Positions 45,557 through 55,907 of a stretch of DNA of 64,000 bases are shown in pieces. Numbering within the stretch: position 1 is the first letter of the stretch; each line of letters starts with the position of its first letter. The DNA comes from Psychroflexus planctonicus (GTDB lineage: Bacteria; Bacteroidota; Bacteroidia; Flavobacteriales; Flavobacteriaceae): the NCBI RefSeq assembly GCF_014640195.1, contig NZ_BMGM01000009.1, forward strand, positions 99,356 to 163,355, written 5' to 3'. A program made the position numbers and the translations under genes. The notes beneath the pieces are model-generated. The model did no database searches. It saw only the letters and a list, made by a program, of their open reading frames with translations, and was not told the origin of the DNA.

Positions 45557-46909
45557 ATGAATACTAAAAATGAAGCAAGGCATAATGCAAGTGTAATATT
45601 TAAGGAAGTAGTTTGGTTAGAAGATTTTATCAACAAAAGGCTTAATTGCTACTTTGATTCTCAGTTAGAATTTATGGCTCCCGAACCTATACATTTAACT
45701 GTAGGTCAAAGTAAATATTCAGATTTTATTTTAGAAAATGAATTATTAAACATAGAGCGTTTTATAATTGTAGTTTGTCTAGCCTTGCATTTTAAGCCTA
45801 AAGTTTTTGATAAGTTTTTAATAAAAAACAAAGCCTTAGACAAGCGGTTCACAGAGTTTGGTGGAAAAATTGATGAGTCCAAATCTATCTTTGTACCAAC
45901 TTTAGAAACTATTGCTTTTATATTTTATGGAGATTGCTTTGAGTCTCGTTTTTTAATGTATAGGTTATTCGATGAGGATCATCTATTTTCATCAGAGAAT
46001 GTAATCGAGCTGTATGGCGATAATTCAAATTCTTTTTTATCAAACTCTGTTAGACTTAGTGATGAGCATTTTCAATATTTTACAATAGGTACTTCCTTTA
46101 ACCCATCTTACAGTAGTAATTTTCCAGCTTCTAAAATAACAACTTCCCTAAAATGGGAAGATTTAGTTCTTGATAAAAGTACCTTAGATGAGGTGAGCCT
46201 TATTAACACCTGGATTGATAGACAAGGAGAGATCCTGGAAAGAAAAGATTTAGAAAAAAAAATAAATAAAGGCTATAAGTGTCTTTTTTATGGTTCTCCA
46301 GGTACTGGTAAGACATTAACAGCAATTTTAATTGGTAAACAAAATAATAAATCCGTTTATAGAATAGACCTGTCTCAAATTGTTTCAAAATATATTGGTG
46401 AGACAGAAAAAAACCTAGCCAAGATATTTGATATTGCTGAGAATAAAAATTGGATTTTATTTTTTGATGAAGCAGAGTCACTTTTCTCAAAACGAACAGG
46501 AGTTCAAGATTCCAAAGACAAATATGCTAATCAGCAAACTGCGTATTTATTGCAGCGAATTGAAAATTACAAAGGCTTAATTATTCTAGCCACAAACCTA
46601 AAACCAAATATTGATGTAGCTTTCTCTAGGCGTATACAGTCTGTAGTTAACTTTAGTGTTCCCGGTGTACTTGAACGAGAAAAGCTCTGGAAATTTGCAC
46701 TATCAGGTATTTCTAATTTACCAGATTCTTTTATTAAAAAAATATCAAGTTCTTATGAAATAAGTGGTGGTTTAATAAAAAATATAATACAGTATGCCTG
46801 GTTAATATCTAAACAGCATAATGTACCCATATCTGAAAAAGAAATTTTAAGTGGTATAAGAAGAGAGTTATCTAAAGACGGAAAATCATTTAATAATCAA
46901 ATAGCTTAA
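45557..46909 (+). CDS. AAA+ ATPase (Afp15/Pvc15-like assembly ATPase)
   Basis: The 450-residue protein has Walker A FYGSPGTGKT (about 243-252), Walker B NWILFFDEAESLF (about 296-308), and the sensor/arginine-finger region IILATNLKPNIDVAFSRRIQ. The ~200-residue N-terminal domain is variable. Afp15 is an ATPase needed for particle assembly or payload loading in the producing cell. It is the last gene of the plus-strand operon. Its 3' end overlaps the convergent membrane-protein gene by 24 bases. Confidence 0.92.
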   Translation: MNTKNEARHNASVIFKEVVWLEDFINKRLNCYFDSQLEFMAPEPIHLTVGQSKYSDFILENELLNIERFIIVVCLALHFKPKVFDKFLIKNKALDKRFTEFGGKIDESKSIFVPTLETIAFIFYGDCFESRFLMYRLFDEDHLFSSENVIELYGDNSNSFLSNSVRLSDEHFQYFTIGTSFNPSYSSNFPASKITTSLKWEDLVLDKSTLDEVSLINTWIDRQGEILERKDLEKKINKGYKCLFYGSPGTGKTLTAILIGKQNNKSVYRIDLSQIVSKYIGETEKNLAKIFDIAENKNWILFFDEAESLFSKRTGVQDSKDKYANQQTAYLLQRIENYKGLIILATNLKPNIDVAFSRRIQSVVNFSVPGVLEREKLWKFALSGISNLPDSFIKKISSSYEISGGLIKNIIQYAWLISKQHNVPISEKEILSGIRRELSKDGKSFNNQIA

Positions 46910-49795
46910 TTTCTTTGATAGTATTTGGTTACAAAAAGCAATTTTTAAAAACTCTTCTCTCTTAATTTTTAAAAATTTTAAATCTTGGGTGCTTTTTTTT
47001 AATAAAGTATCTATTATTTCTTTATTGGGTATTATTAAATCATCAACTAGATTTTCGCATTGTAAATTGGTGTTGCCCTTTAACAATATTAAGTGATTGT
47101 TATACTCCAAACTATTCAAAGAGTTAAAGTTAAAAATCTTCAATTCTGTTATTTTTAAAATATCTACTAATGTATGCGTATCTATTTCACTGAATATAGT
47201 TGAGTTTCTTAATGCTTTAAATCGTTCAAATACGTTAATTATATTGCTATTAGGTTTTTGATAAGTTTCACCATTGATCTTAAACATACAAATCATAGTA
47301 GCTTCCCTAATTAATAAGTTAGAATTATATGTATTAGCTTCCAGCTCAATTGGCATACCACTAACTTTTAAGTTTTTCGATAGTAATTCTATGGCTTGTA
47401 TTCTAATCCAATCATTTAATTTCTGCGGTGTGTAATTAATTATTCTTTTCAACCTATCTATTGGGTTCAGGTCAACTTGTGGGAAAATCTCTCTTAATTT
47501 CTTCAGCTGATCTTCAATTGAATTTTTTTCGGCTATAGGCACAAAATACTCTTTTAACTCATTGTTAAAAACCATATCAATCATTTCAACAGCCAGTATT
47601 TTGTTATCTTCTGTATTATTGTCCAGAAAATATAAAATTTTGTTTATTTCATCCTTACCATAGATTGGTTTTACGAGATTAAATAAGTTTTGCTTTTCGT
47701 TGTGCAGCTCATCTGTAAGACTTTTTATAATGCTATTAAAATCAGCTGGATTGGTATTTAAGTCTACTATAGAAGCAAGAATCCAAGTATAATATTGAAC
47801 GCTATAATCAAGTCTATCTTTTAGTTTTAAATACTCATTTTGAGTAATTTTTAAATTCTTTTTATATGGGTTTTCTAAGTATAGAGACTCTAAGTTTCTA
47901 GTTTTTACGTTTTTTTCAAAATTGAAATTTTCGATAGGTATTTCAACATCAATATATTTCAAAACCTTTAAATAAAACATAGCTTCAAGTAAGACATCTT
48001 CAGATGACTCCTTCAGTAATATTTTATTTTTTTCCACATGGTGTTTAATGTCAAAATTAATATTCAATAGAATAATTAGAAGTCTACTATTTATGTCTTT
48101 TTCATTTTTTATGATATAATCCTTAAAATTATTGCTATTTATTTTATCACTTAAGCTAGAGATTAAATAAGAAACAATAAAAATATTTTCATATTTAATT
48201 ATTCTTAGGAGTTCTGGGTAAAACTTATTAGACCAATGGTTCTTTACATAATTTATGTATTGTACTTTATTTTGATGTTGTTTTATAATATAATCATTAT
48301 CTATAAGGCTTATTTCTTTTGTTTTCTTATCAATACTGAGGCTAGGAAAAAATAATTTAAAAAGCTTAGCCTTTAATTCTAGTGTTTTAAATTCAATTCT
48401 CTCTTTCTCACGTTTAAATAAATTTATGTTGATATGCGTATCAAAAACATTTCTAATATAGTTTTTAAGGCTTACCAAAGTTTTTCTTATAAGAAAAAGC
48501 CATAGTATGCAGGCAAGAAATAAAGCTACTAAGTACTTTATTTTATTTAGATCTTTATATTCAGATTGTTGAATGATAATTAAAATAATAGCAACAATCA
48601 CAATTCCTATTTGTCTAGCTTTAATTTCTGCATTAGATTGAATGATGTGTTTAATGCTTTTGTCTAGTGGCTGAAAAAGGTTTTTAAAGGTAACATCTTC
48701 AAGTGATCTTTTTACCACAATTAATGTCATCATACAAAGAACTATAACTATAAAAGTTACTGTATTGAATGAATTATAAGTAAAAGATAAGATTGATGTT
48801 ATTATTGCAATTGTAGTAAGTGGTAGTAATAATTTGGGTAGAGATTCTAAACCAAACCTAATTCCATGTTTTGCTAATAATCGACCTGAGAAGAAAGTAT
48901 TTACAATTAATTCTATACCCTTAGATAGGCCGAAGAATAGTCCTAAAAATTGACCTATAACCTTAACGTCAAAATCTCTAAAGAATAATTTTGTCTCACT
49001 TAAAAAAAGAAAACTAACAAGGATAAGGCCTATCATAGATATTATTGACAATAAATAGATATTTCTTATATATGTTTTTTCTTCTTTTAGTTTGTCTGAA
49101 ACTACTTTTATTGGTTTTAATTTGTTAAGAGTTCTCTTATCAATTAGAAAAAAAGATTTATTAATAAATAATTGGAGTATTGCAGTTAAAAACAAACCGC
49201 AAAGTGAAATCCAAAGTAAGTCTGATGGTGCAGATAAGTAGTTTAATAAAATAGGTACAGAAAGGTAACTTATTATAGCTGCAATAACAGAACCTGAACC
49301 TATAAGGCTAAATAACCTTTTACCCTGTCTTAAAGTAAATAATTTTATAAGTTGACTTGTGTAAATTAATATTACAATTAAACTAAATGGGCTATACACA
49401 ATAAACCCTATAAATATGATGAGCTTGTTAAAGCTGAAATTAGCATTGAACAAACTAAAACTGGCATTTAATACTGAAGGGACTTGGTCAATTGTTAGCT
49501 TTAGTATACAAACACATATGAAAATTATAAGTAATACAAGTACAGAATAAACTTTAAAAGCTAGCCTTTTAATTATTAATGAAAAAACAAAAGATGTTGC
49601 AAGGCCAATTAAACCGGAGGCTAAATAGCCATATGCAAGAAAACTAATTCTAAATGTATCTAAAAAAGCAGCATTTATGAAGGTATTATAGTAAGATACA
49701 AATACACCTATAAAGAGTGATTGTAAAATAAGGACCAAGACTTTTTTAACTTCATCTTTATTAATTTGAAGAAGGTTTAAGACCTTATCTTTCAT
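46886..49795 (-). CDS. MFS-like transporter fused to HEAT-like and cNMP-binding-like domains, 969 aa
   Basis: Residues 1-430 hold about 12 hydrophobic helices in an MFS arrangement similar to Npt/ADP-ATP carrier-like proteins. The next ~400 residues are helical repeat (HEAT-like, for example LNDWIRIQAIELLSKNLKVS, LIREATMICMFKI). The last ~100 (FKALRNSTIFSEIDTHTLVD, ILKITELKIFNFNS) resemble a cyclic-nucleotide-binding cap domain, though the phosphate-binding cassette is degenerate. Substrate unknown. ATG 49795 is preferred over an adjacent TTG. It is the last gene of the minus-strand signalling cluster, 10 bases after the acyltransferase gene. Confidence 0.65.
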   Translation of the reverse strand: MKDKVLNLLQINKDEVKKVLVLILQSLFIGVFVSYYNTFINAAFLDTFRISFLAYGYLASGLIGLATSFVFSLIIKRLAFKVYSVLVLLIIFICVCILKLTIDQVPSVLNASFSLFNANFSFNKLIIFIGFIVYSPFSLIVILIYTSQLIKLFTLRQGKRLFSLIGSGSVIAAIISYLSVPILLNYLSAPSDLLWISLCGLFLTAILQLFINKSFFLIDKRTLNKLKPIKVVSDKLKEEKTYIRNIYLLSIISMIGLILVSFLFLSETKLFFRDFDVKVIGQFLGLFFGLSKGIELIVNTFFSGRLLAKHGIRFGLESLPKLLLPLTTIAIITSILSFTYNSFNTVTFIVIVLCMMTLIVVKRSLEDVTFKNLFQPLDKSIKHIIQSNAEIKARQIGIVIVAIILIIIQQSEYKDLNKIKYLVALFLACILWLFLIRKTLVSLKNYIRNVFDTHININLFKREKERIEFKTLELKAKLFKLFFPSLSIDKKTKEISLIDNDYIIKQHQNKVQYINYVKNHWSNKFYPELLRIIKYENIFIVSYLISSLSDKINSNNFKDYIIKNEKDINSRLLIILLNINFDIKHHVEKNKILLKESSEDVLLEAMFYLKVLKYIDVEIPIENFNFEKNVKTRNLESLYLENPYKKNLKITQNEYLKLKDRLDYSVQYYTWILASIVDLNTNPADFNSIIKSLTDELHNEKQNLFNLVKPIYGKDEINKILYFLDNNTEDNKILAVEMIDMVFNNELKEYFVPIAEKNSIEDQLKKLREIFPQVDLNPIDRLKRIINYTPQKLNDWIRIQAIELLSKNLKVSGMPIELEANTYNSNLLIREATMICMFKINGETYQKPNSNIINVFERFKALRNSTIFSEIDTHTLVDILKITELKIFNFNSLNSLEYNNHLILLKGNTNLQCENLVDDLIIPNKEIIDTLLKKSTQDLKFLKIKREEFLKIAFCNQILSKKLSYLIIK

Positions 49796-49805
49796 CAATC
49801 TTATT

Positions 49806-50381
49806 TTAAAATTCTTTTTTTACTAAAATTAAATCAATTTTCGGTAAAGGCTTAAAAACGTTTTTAAGTGTCTTTTGATATTTAAAATCATTTATGTAAA
49901 GCTTATTAAGCATCCAGGGTGTTGGGTAAGATAACAAGGTTTTTATATTTTCTTTCTTCACATAAGAAATCCAAAAGCTTATCAATTTTTCTGGTATATT
50001 TTCTTTCCTGTAATTCATGTCTATAACCATTCTTCCTGTACAAGCTACTTTTGGATGAATATAAACTCCATCATTATTTTGGTTGTAGATATACCATTTT
50101 TTATTAATTACTTCCCCATTTTTATAATTTTCTTGATATGGCACTTCGGCTATTGTATTTATTATCATGAGTCGATAGCTAGCAATTAACTTTTTATTTA
50201 AAACAATTCCACAATGTTTTGATTTTAAGTCTTCGACCTTATCTTCTAAACTATAAAATTCATTTGCGCTAAGATCATCGTGAAACTTCTTCCAAGATTT
50301 TTCTCTCAAACTTAAGATTTGATCTTCATAAGTTTTAAAATCAATGAAGTTTACTTTAAGGTCGCGTTGGGTAATATTCAT
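49806..50381 (-). CDS. GNAT-fold acyltransferase, FeeM/LuxI-like
   Basis: A 191-residue protein with a GNAT-type core: ILSLREKSWKKFH at the start, IVLNKKLIASYRLMIIN as the central beta hairpin, and VACTGRMVIDMNYRKENIPE in the position of the acyl-CoA/pantetheine pyrophosphate motif. The layout resembles N-acyl amino acid synthases and acyl-homoserine-lactone synthases more than simple N-acetyltransferases. Substrates cannot be inferred. Position between a TonB receptor and an MFS-like protein suggests it might make a small signal or lipid-like molecule; this is inference. Confidence 0.6.
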   Translation of the reverse strand: MNITQRDLKVNFIDFKTYEDQILSLREKSWKKFHDDLSANEFYSLEDKVEDLKSKHCGIVLNKKLIASYRLMIINTIAEVPYQENYKNGEVINKKWYIYNQNNDGVYIHPKVACTGRMVIDMNYRKENIPEKLISFWISYVKKENIKTLLSYPTPWMLNKLYINDFKYQKTLKNVFKPLPKIDLILVKKEF

Positions 50382-50395
50382 TTTAAAATCTTAGA

Positions 50396-52936
50396 TTAAA
50401 ATTTATAATTAGCTCTTAACATGATGCTTCTAGAATTTTGTAGAGATTGGCTGTTATATACCTGATTGGCTGCAGCTCTAACGCCAGGGTGGTAATATTG
50501 TTCATCTAATAAATTATTTACAAGGCATCCAATGTGAAAACCTTCAAATACCTTAAATGTAATGTTGGCATGAAAAACAGTATAAGGATCAATCGAACTT
50601 AAAGGACTTGAACTCCCGGCAGTATTAATACCTGTTGGTCTCTTCCCTACATAATTTGCTCTGAAATTAAAATTCCAGTTTTTAAAAAGCAAAAGGTTAA
50701 AACCTGCATTAATATTGTTTGAAGGGATATCACTTATCCGTTTATCGGACCCATCGTCAAAAGGATCTAAGTATGTGTAGTTAGCCCAAACTCTTAAGGA
50801 GTTGTAATTAAAATCAAGTGATGCTTGTAATCCTTTTATATTATTTCCCTGTGCTGATGCTTGATTTTGAGTTTGACCATTTCCAATATTTACCTCAGCA
50901 ACAACATTTGAATATGAAGCCATAAATCCGTTAAGTTTGATTTCAAAATTTTTGAATGGATTAAGTATAGTAGTTAACTCTAGATTCCTAACTTTTTCAG
51001 GACTCAGTGATGGATTTGCAATTCTTGTGTCTGTAGTAGCATATTTTGTTAAGAAAGAAGCATCTTTAAAGGCTTCTGAATAAATTGCCTTAAGCGTAAA
51101 TTTATCATTTTGGTTATAAATAAGAGCCGCTCGTGGATTAAAAACAAACCCATACCCACCGTTATTCCTTACTAAATTATAATCTAATCTTCCTCCTAGA
51201 GTTAATGAAAGCCGATTAGTAAACTCATATTTTCCTTGCAAGTAATATCCAACATCTAATTTACTAGAATTATTACCACCTCTTATCCCAACTTCTGTGC
51301 TAGGGTCTATATTTTCTTCTGGATTTGGAAAATCACTAGTCAGGTAATTCATCTGAAAGTAACCTTGCCTAAATTCTAATCCTGAAATAACATTAAATTT
51401 ATTTGTTTTATAAAATAGTTTTAGCTCATTTCTCAATTGATTGGAAGTCCTGTAGAAATAGGTTGTACTTAAAAAGGGTGAAGTTCCATCAATTAGGTCT
51501 TGAAAGCCTAGCTGATTATTATTATATAAATAACCTGTTGATAAGTTAGTTTTACCATCCAAAGAATGGACTCTGTAGGATGCTAAATTGGTAAGAAAAA
51601 ATTTTTGATTAAGTTTCTTTTCATATTTTAAAAATACAGCACTATTTAAAGTGATCCACCTTGATAATTCATCAGAAGCTATTCTAGCTGATTTGCTATA
51701 CCAAGGTAATGCACCTGAGTTGGACTTAAAGCTTTCTATGCCAAGTGTGAAGTCGTCAATTTTTAATTTTGAGCTTACAAACCAGTTTTTAACAGAATTA
51801 TTAAAGCCTAAATTAGGCTCAGAGTTTATTAAACCTTTATCTAATTGTTTCATTCTTTCGGCTCCTAACTCATTTAAAGTAACACTTGGGATATCAGTGT
51901 CAAAATTAAAGTAAGGAGATGTTGTGCTGTTATTAGAGATAAAGTCAGAAGCTTCTTCACCTGTTAAATTAGTCGAATTCGACAAATAATCGTAACTATC
52001 TGGGTTATATTCATAACCATTATTACTAAGATCCATTTCGTCAGATTCGAAAATTCTACTCGTAATTGAGATATAGCCTTTTTTTATTTTCTTATTAAAA
52101 TTACCATCAATAAATTTAGTGTCCCAAGTTCCATAGTTAGCAGTAACATTTGCTGAGAATGTATTATCTTCATTAAAAGAGCCAGTTTTTGTTATAATAT
52201 TTATTACTGCTGCAAAAGCATTTGCGCCATACATTGTAGAAGCTGGGCCATAAATAACTTCTATTTGCTTAATGTTAGAGAGTGCTATTTGTCTATTTAT
52301 AACTGCGTTATCTGAGTTCAAGTCATTTTTCTCAATTCCATCGATTAATAGTAAAAACTTGTCGTTTAAAGTACTTCTATAACCTCTTGCATAAATAAGT
52401 GAATAGGCAGGACCAGAAGACCTTGAAATAGAAAATCCAGGGATATCATGAAATATTTGTTCAACGTCTAAATAACCCCTGTTTTCAATTTCTTTCGCTG
52501 TAATGACAAACACAGAAGCTGGAGCTTCATTTAAAGATTCTTTAAATTTAGAAACAGAGCTAACCGTAACACCCGCATAGTTTCTGTATTTTTTAATTAA
52601 TTCCTTAAATAAATAAGGATCGTTTGACCTTATGTTGTAATCAGAGTTAAAATCGAGTAACTTATTCACATCAGCTATGGCTTGATCCATATCATCAAGC
52701 ATGATAGAGTTCATTGTTAGTAATCTTAATGCATCTAGGTATTTTAATTCATCAGATTCAAAATTATCTAAGCATTGGCGCAATTGCTTATCCACTTCAA
52801 TAAAACGACCAATATTATACTCTTTCTCTAAAATACTTAAGTCACAATTAACTTTGTTTTGCTGTGCTTTACATAACAATGATAGGTTGCATATCATAAA
52901 ACTGTATACAAGTCTTTTAACTAACTTTTTACTCAT
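50396..52936 (-). CDS. TonB-dependent outer-membrane receptor with N-terminal helical domain
   Basis: A signal peptide (ending LLCKAQQ, about residue 25) is followed by a ~100-residue helical, TPR-like segment (LRQCLDNFESDELKYLDALR, MDQAIADVNKLLDFN). Next comes a plug domain (APASVFVITAKEIENRGYLD, IFHDIPGFSISRSSGPAYSL, QIEVIYGPASTMYGANAFA). A 22-strand-type barrel follows and ends with an aromatic residue (LRANYKF). It imports a ligand with TonB/ExbBD energy. Its ATG overlaps the stop of the STAND gene by 8 bases, so the two are coupled. No SusD partner is present. Confidence 0.88.
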   Translation of the reverse strand: MSKKLVKRLVYSFMICNLSLLCKAQQNKVNCDLSILEKEYNIGRFIEVDKQLRQCLDNFESDELKYLDALRLLTMNSIMLDDMDQAIADVNKLLDFNSDYNIRSNDPYLFKELIKKYRNYAGVTVSSVSKFKESLNEAPASVFVITAKEIENRGYLDVEQIFHDIPGFSISRSSGPAYSLIYARGYRSTLNDKFLLLIDGIEKNDLNSDNAVINRQIALSNIKQIEVIYGPASTMYGANAFAAVINIITKTGSFNEDNTFSANVTANYGTWDTKFIDGNFNKKIKKGYISITSRIFESDEMDLSNNGYEYNPDSYDYLSNSTNLTGEEASDFISNNSTTSPYFNFDTDIPSVTLNELGAERMKQLDKGLINSEPNLGFNNSVKNWFVSSKLKIDDFTLGIESFKSNSGALPWYSKSARIASDELSRWITLNSAVFLKYEKKLNQKFFLTNLASYRVHSLDGKTNLSTGYLYNNNQLGFQDLIDGTSPFLSTTYFYRTSNQLRNELKLFYKTNKFNVISGLEFRQGYFQMNYLTSDFPNPEENIDPSTEVGIRGGNNSSKLDVGYYLQGKYEFTNRLSLTLGGRLDYNLVRNNGGYGFVFNPRAALIYNQNDKFTLKAIYSEAFKDASFLTKYATTDTRIANPSLSPEKVRNLELTTILNPFKNFEIKLNGFMASYSNVVAEVNIGNGQTQNQASAQGNNIKGLQASLDFNYNSLRVWANYTYLDPFDDGSDKRISDIPSNNINAGFNLLLFKNWNFNFRANYVGKRPTGINTAGSSSPLSSIDPYTVFHANITFKVFEGFHIGCLVNNLLDEQYYHPGVRAAANQVYNSQSLQNSRSIMLRANYKF

Positions 52937-55907
52937 AGCCTTTGAAATATTTTAATTCAGTTATAATATCTTTTTCTTCAATTAACCAATTTTTTACGGA
53001 AGCGTCCTGTGAGATACTGTAAAGTTGATTGGTTACTTTATTCACACTAAAACCTGTAACCCAGCTATTATGACCAATTAATGTTATAGTCTCTTTAATG
53101 TTATTAAGATTAGTTAGGTTAATCGTGTTGTCGAAGCTTGATGTAATTAACATCTTTTTATTGTTAATGTTACACAATTCTATATTTGATATTCTAACTT
53201 TTTTATGATTTAATATGCTTTCTTTTAAGTTTAATTGATTTTCAACTAAAGCATAAATTTCAACTAAACCATTTGAGTAGCAAGCTGCAAATAGATTATC
53301 CTCAAGAATTTTAATTTTAGAAACACCTTTGTTAATTTTTCTTTGGTATTTTAAGTTAAGCTGAATTGTATTTTTTGATATTGATAATTGATATAACTTT
53401 AGGGTGTCACTTTCAATTGATAAAATTTTGTTACCAGTTTTGTTAATTGTAATCTGCTCATAATTCATTTTTTTATTAGAGCTTAGTTTATTAATAACCA
53501 GATTATAAAGTTGAATTCCGCTATTATGTTTTAATAGTAGATGAGGATTAGATTCAACTTTTGTATATTCAATTGAGTTTATTTGATTGTTATATGTATT
53601 TACTTCTCTTGTAAATTTTGAATTTTGAATGTTAAAAAATCTTAAGTAACCATTATATGTTGAGATAATCAATTCGTCTTTAGAATTGGAAAAAGAAACA
53701 TCAGATACGTTTTTTATTTCACTTTTTATTTCTTTTTTAAAAATACCATTTTTTGAACTCAAAAGCGTGAGCTTATCCTCGTAATCAACTAGTGCAACTA
53801 ACGGATTTATGGAGTTGGTGATTTTTACATTTTTTATCCCCATGTCATGTTTATAGGATACTTTCTTATCTTCAACTACTTCTAAATACGCCCTATTAAT
53901 GGCTTGAAAGATTTGATTATTTAAAGTTTTTGTGCTGTCATTGTCTTTATAGATATTATATGCTTTTAATGCTAAATCTATCCCTAATTCCTTTTCACCT
54001 TGATCTAATTTTTTTTCAGCCTCAAATGCCAGATTAATTGCTGTAGTCATATTTTTTAAGCGTTGGGCTTCTTGTTCATTTAGTAAAGAAACTTCTTTAG
54101 CTTTAGATTCAGACACTGCATAGGCTTTTTCTCTTATAGCACTTTCCTTTGCCTTTTTTTCCGCTCGTTGAGCTTTTTTAGCATTAGCTTCAGCTTTTTC
54201 CTTAAGTATAAGTGCTTTCTGTTTTTCTGTATTTGCGATTTGTGCATTCTTTAAAGCCTTTTTTTGAGATGCCTTTGCTAATTCAGATGCTTTCTTTTCT
54301 TTCTCAATACTGATTAAAGTCTTTTCTTTTGCTTCATTGGCTTCAATTGCTTTTTCTTTAGCCTTTTTATTAGAAACAATTAATTCTTGACTAAATTTTA
54401 TTGCTGATTGACGCTCTATCCAAGAGTAAATCCCTAAAAAAAGACATATAAAAAAACCTATACTAGTTAGCGTAATAATTTGCTTATTTTTTTTAATCCG
54501 TCTAGCTTGAGATACTTCTTTAAATTTTTTTCTTTGTTTATAAGCTTTATGGCTTTCTTGTAAAAAATTAATAGCCCTTTTGTAACTCCTATCGTACTTT
54601 TTACCCCAGTCTTCTGTAGGCCTTTCTTTATTGAACCAACTTAGTACAACTTCTAAGTCAGGGTTCTTCATTAAATCTCTATCGCCATTTTGATAAAGAC
54701 TTGCGGCTTTGCATAATTTAATATAAGTTTCACTGGATTCTATTTCTTCATGAATCCAAAGCTCTAGACGTTTCCATTCTACAGTAATAGATAAACTACT
54801 GAGTGATATAACATCGTGCTCTAAAACTTCCTCATTGTCTGTTCTATCTAAAAGTTTATAGTTTGAGGAGCTTAACTCGCTTATGATCTTTTTTAAAATG
54901 GTTTCAGATGAACCTGTAATACCTCTAATTTCTGTAAATGAAAGTTTTTTTAAAGCATACTCTTTTTCTTCAATTTTAATTAAAGACTTAAAAAGTTTAC
55001 AACATGCTCTTTTTTCTTCGTCAGTATAGACATTAAAGGCATGTTCTGCATTAGTATTAATTACAGAAGTCGAACTTCCTATATTTTTATAATCAACAAG
55101 TTGTATTGGCGCATTTTTATCACCCTGTTTTATCCATGACTTATATAGAAAATAGAGCGTGTATTGTAATACAGGTAGTGGGTATTTATGATGAGTAATA
55201 TCATGATCAATTACTTTTATTAATTTGTCTGATATACTAACATTAAGCTCATTAAAACATGTCTTTATAAAGATATAGGTTTGTTCTTTGTTTAATGGTG
55301 GGAGAAGATATAATGAATTATTTATGCATTTAATAAATTCATTATATTGAATAATTTTGGATATGTGAGAGTCCTGAAACGTGGTTAAAAGATATATTCT
55401 AGAGTTTTTTGATCGAATTATACTATTAATGGCAGATACAAATTCGTTAAACTTTTCAGGACTGTGTTTTTTGTTTTTAATGAATGAGCAATAAAAATCG
55501 TCTATAATAATAAGGTGCTTTGCATTCTTATTTTTTATAAATGTTAAACTGTCTTTATATTTTGGAACTAAAAATTTTTGAATAATACCTACAACTTCTT
55601 GATTGGTATCATTTTTAGTAAGTCTATCTAAACTTTTTAAGAGCTCGTTTAATGAATTAATATCTTTATTACAGTTATAGAAGCACCATTTATTATGAGT
55701 TGAATTTTGTAGTGTAGGAATAAGTCCGGCATTAATAAGTGAAGTTTTTCCACTTTCTGCTGGGCCAATACAACTTATAAAATTTTCCTTCTCGAGCTTT
55801 AGAATGATATCATTAATCTGCTGTTCTCTACCTACAAAATTATTATTGTTTGAGAAACCGTAAGTTTCGAAACAAAGTAAAGTACTATTTATATCACGTT
55901 TAGACAT
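52929..55907 (-). CDS. second STAND P-loop NTPase with membrane span, coiled coil and WD40-like repeats
   Basis: Paralogue of the gene at 16993-20103 with the same layout: NNNFVGREQQINDIILKLEK, Walker A GPAESGKT (48-55), Walker B AKHLIIIDDFYCSF, a hydrophobic helix (about 476-496), a long Ala/Lys/Glu coiled coil (EANAKKAQRAEKKAKESA), and a beta-propeller-like C-terminus (about 650-992, for example SSFDNTINLTN, TLIGHNSWVTGFSVNK). The segment ELGIDLALKAYNIYKD is typical of WD40-STAND fusions. It heads the minus-strand cluster with the TonB receptor, GNAT enzyme and MFS-like protein. Confidence 0.8.
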   Translation of the reverse strand: MSKRDINSTLLCFETYGFSNNNNFVGREQQINDIILKLEKENFISCIGPAESGKTSLINAGLIPTLQNSTHNKWCFYNCNKDINSLNELLKSLDRLTKNDTNQEVVGIIQKFLVPKYKDSLTFIKNKNAKHLIIIDDFYCSFIKNKKHSPEKFNEFVSAINSIIRSKNSRIYLLTTFQDSHISKIIQYNEFIKCINNSLYLLPPLNKEQTYIFIKTCFNELNVSISDKLIKVIDHDITHHKYPLPVLQYTLYFLYKSWIKQGDKNAPIQLVDYKNIGSSTSVINTNAEHAFNVYTDEEKRACCKLFKSLIKIEEKEYALKKLSFTEIRGITGSSETILKKIISELSSSNYKLLDRTDNEEVLEHDVISLSSLSITVEWKRLELWIHEEIESSETYIKLCKAASLYQNGDRDLMKNPDLEVVLSWFNKERPTEDWGKKYDRSYKRAINFLQESHKAYKQRKKFKEVSQARRIKKNKQIITLTSIGFFICLFLGIYSWIERQSAIKFSQELIVSNKKAKEKAIEANEAKEKTLISIEKEKKASELAKASQKKALKNAQIANTEKQKALILKEKAEANAKKAQRAEKKAKESAIREKAYAVSESKAKEVSLLNEQEAQRLKNMTTAINLAFEAEKKLDQGEKELGIDLALKAYNIYKDNDSTKTLNNQIFQAINRAYLEVVEDKKVSYKHDMGIKNVKITNSINPLVALVDYEDKLTLLSSKNGIFKKEIKSEIKNVSDVSFSNSKDELIISTYNGYLRFFNIQNSKFTREVNTYNNQINSIEYTKVESNPHLLLKHNSGIQLYNLVINKLSSNKKMNYEQITINKTGNKILSIESDTLKLYQLSISKNTIQLNLKYQRKINKGVSKIKILEDNLFAACYSNGLVEIYALVENQLNLKESILNHKKVRISNIELCNINNKKMLITSSFDNTINLTNLNNIKETITLIGHNSWVTGFSVNKVTNQLYSISQDASVKNWLIEEKDIITELKYFKGYE

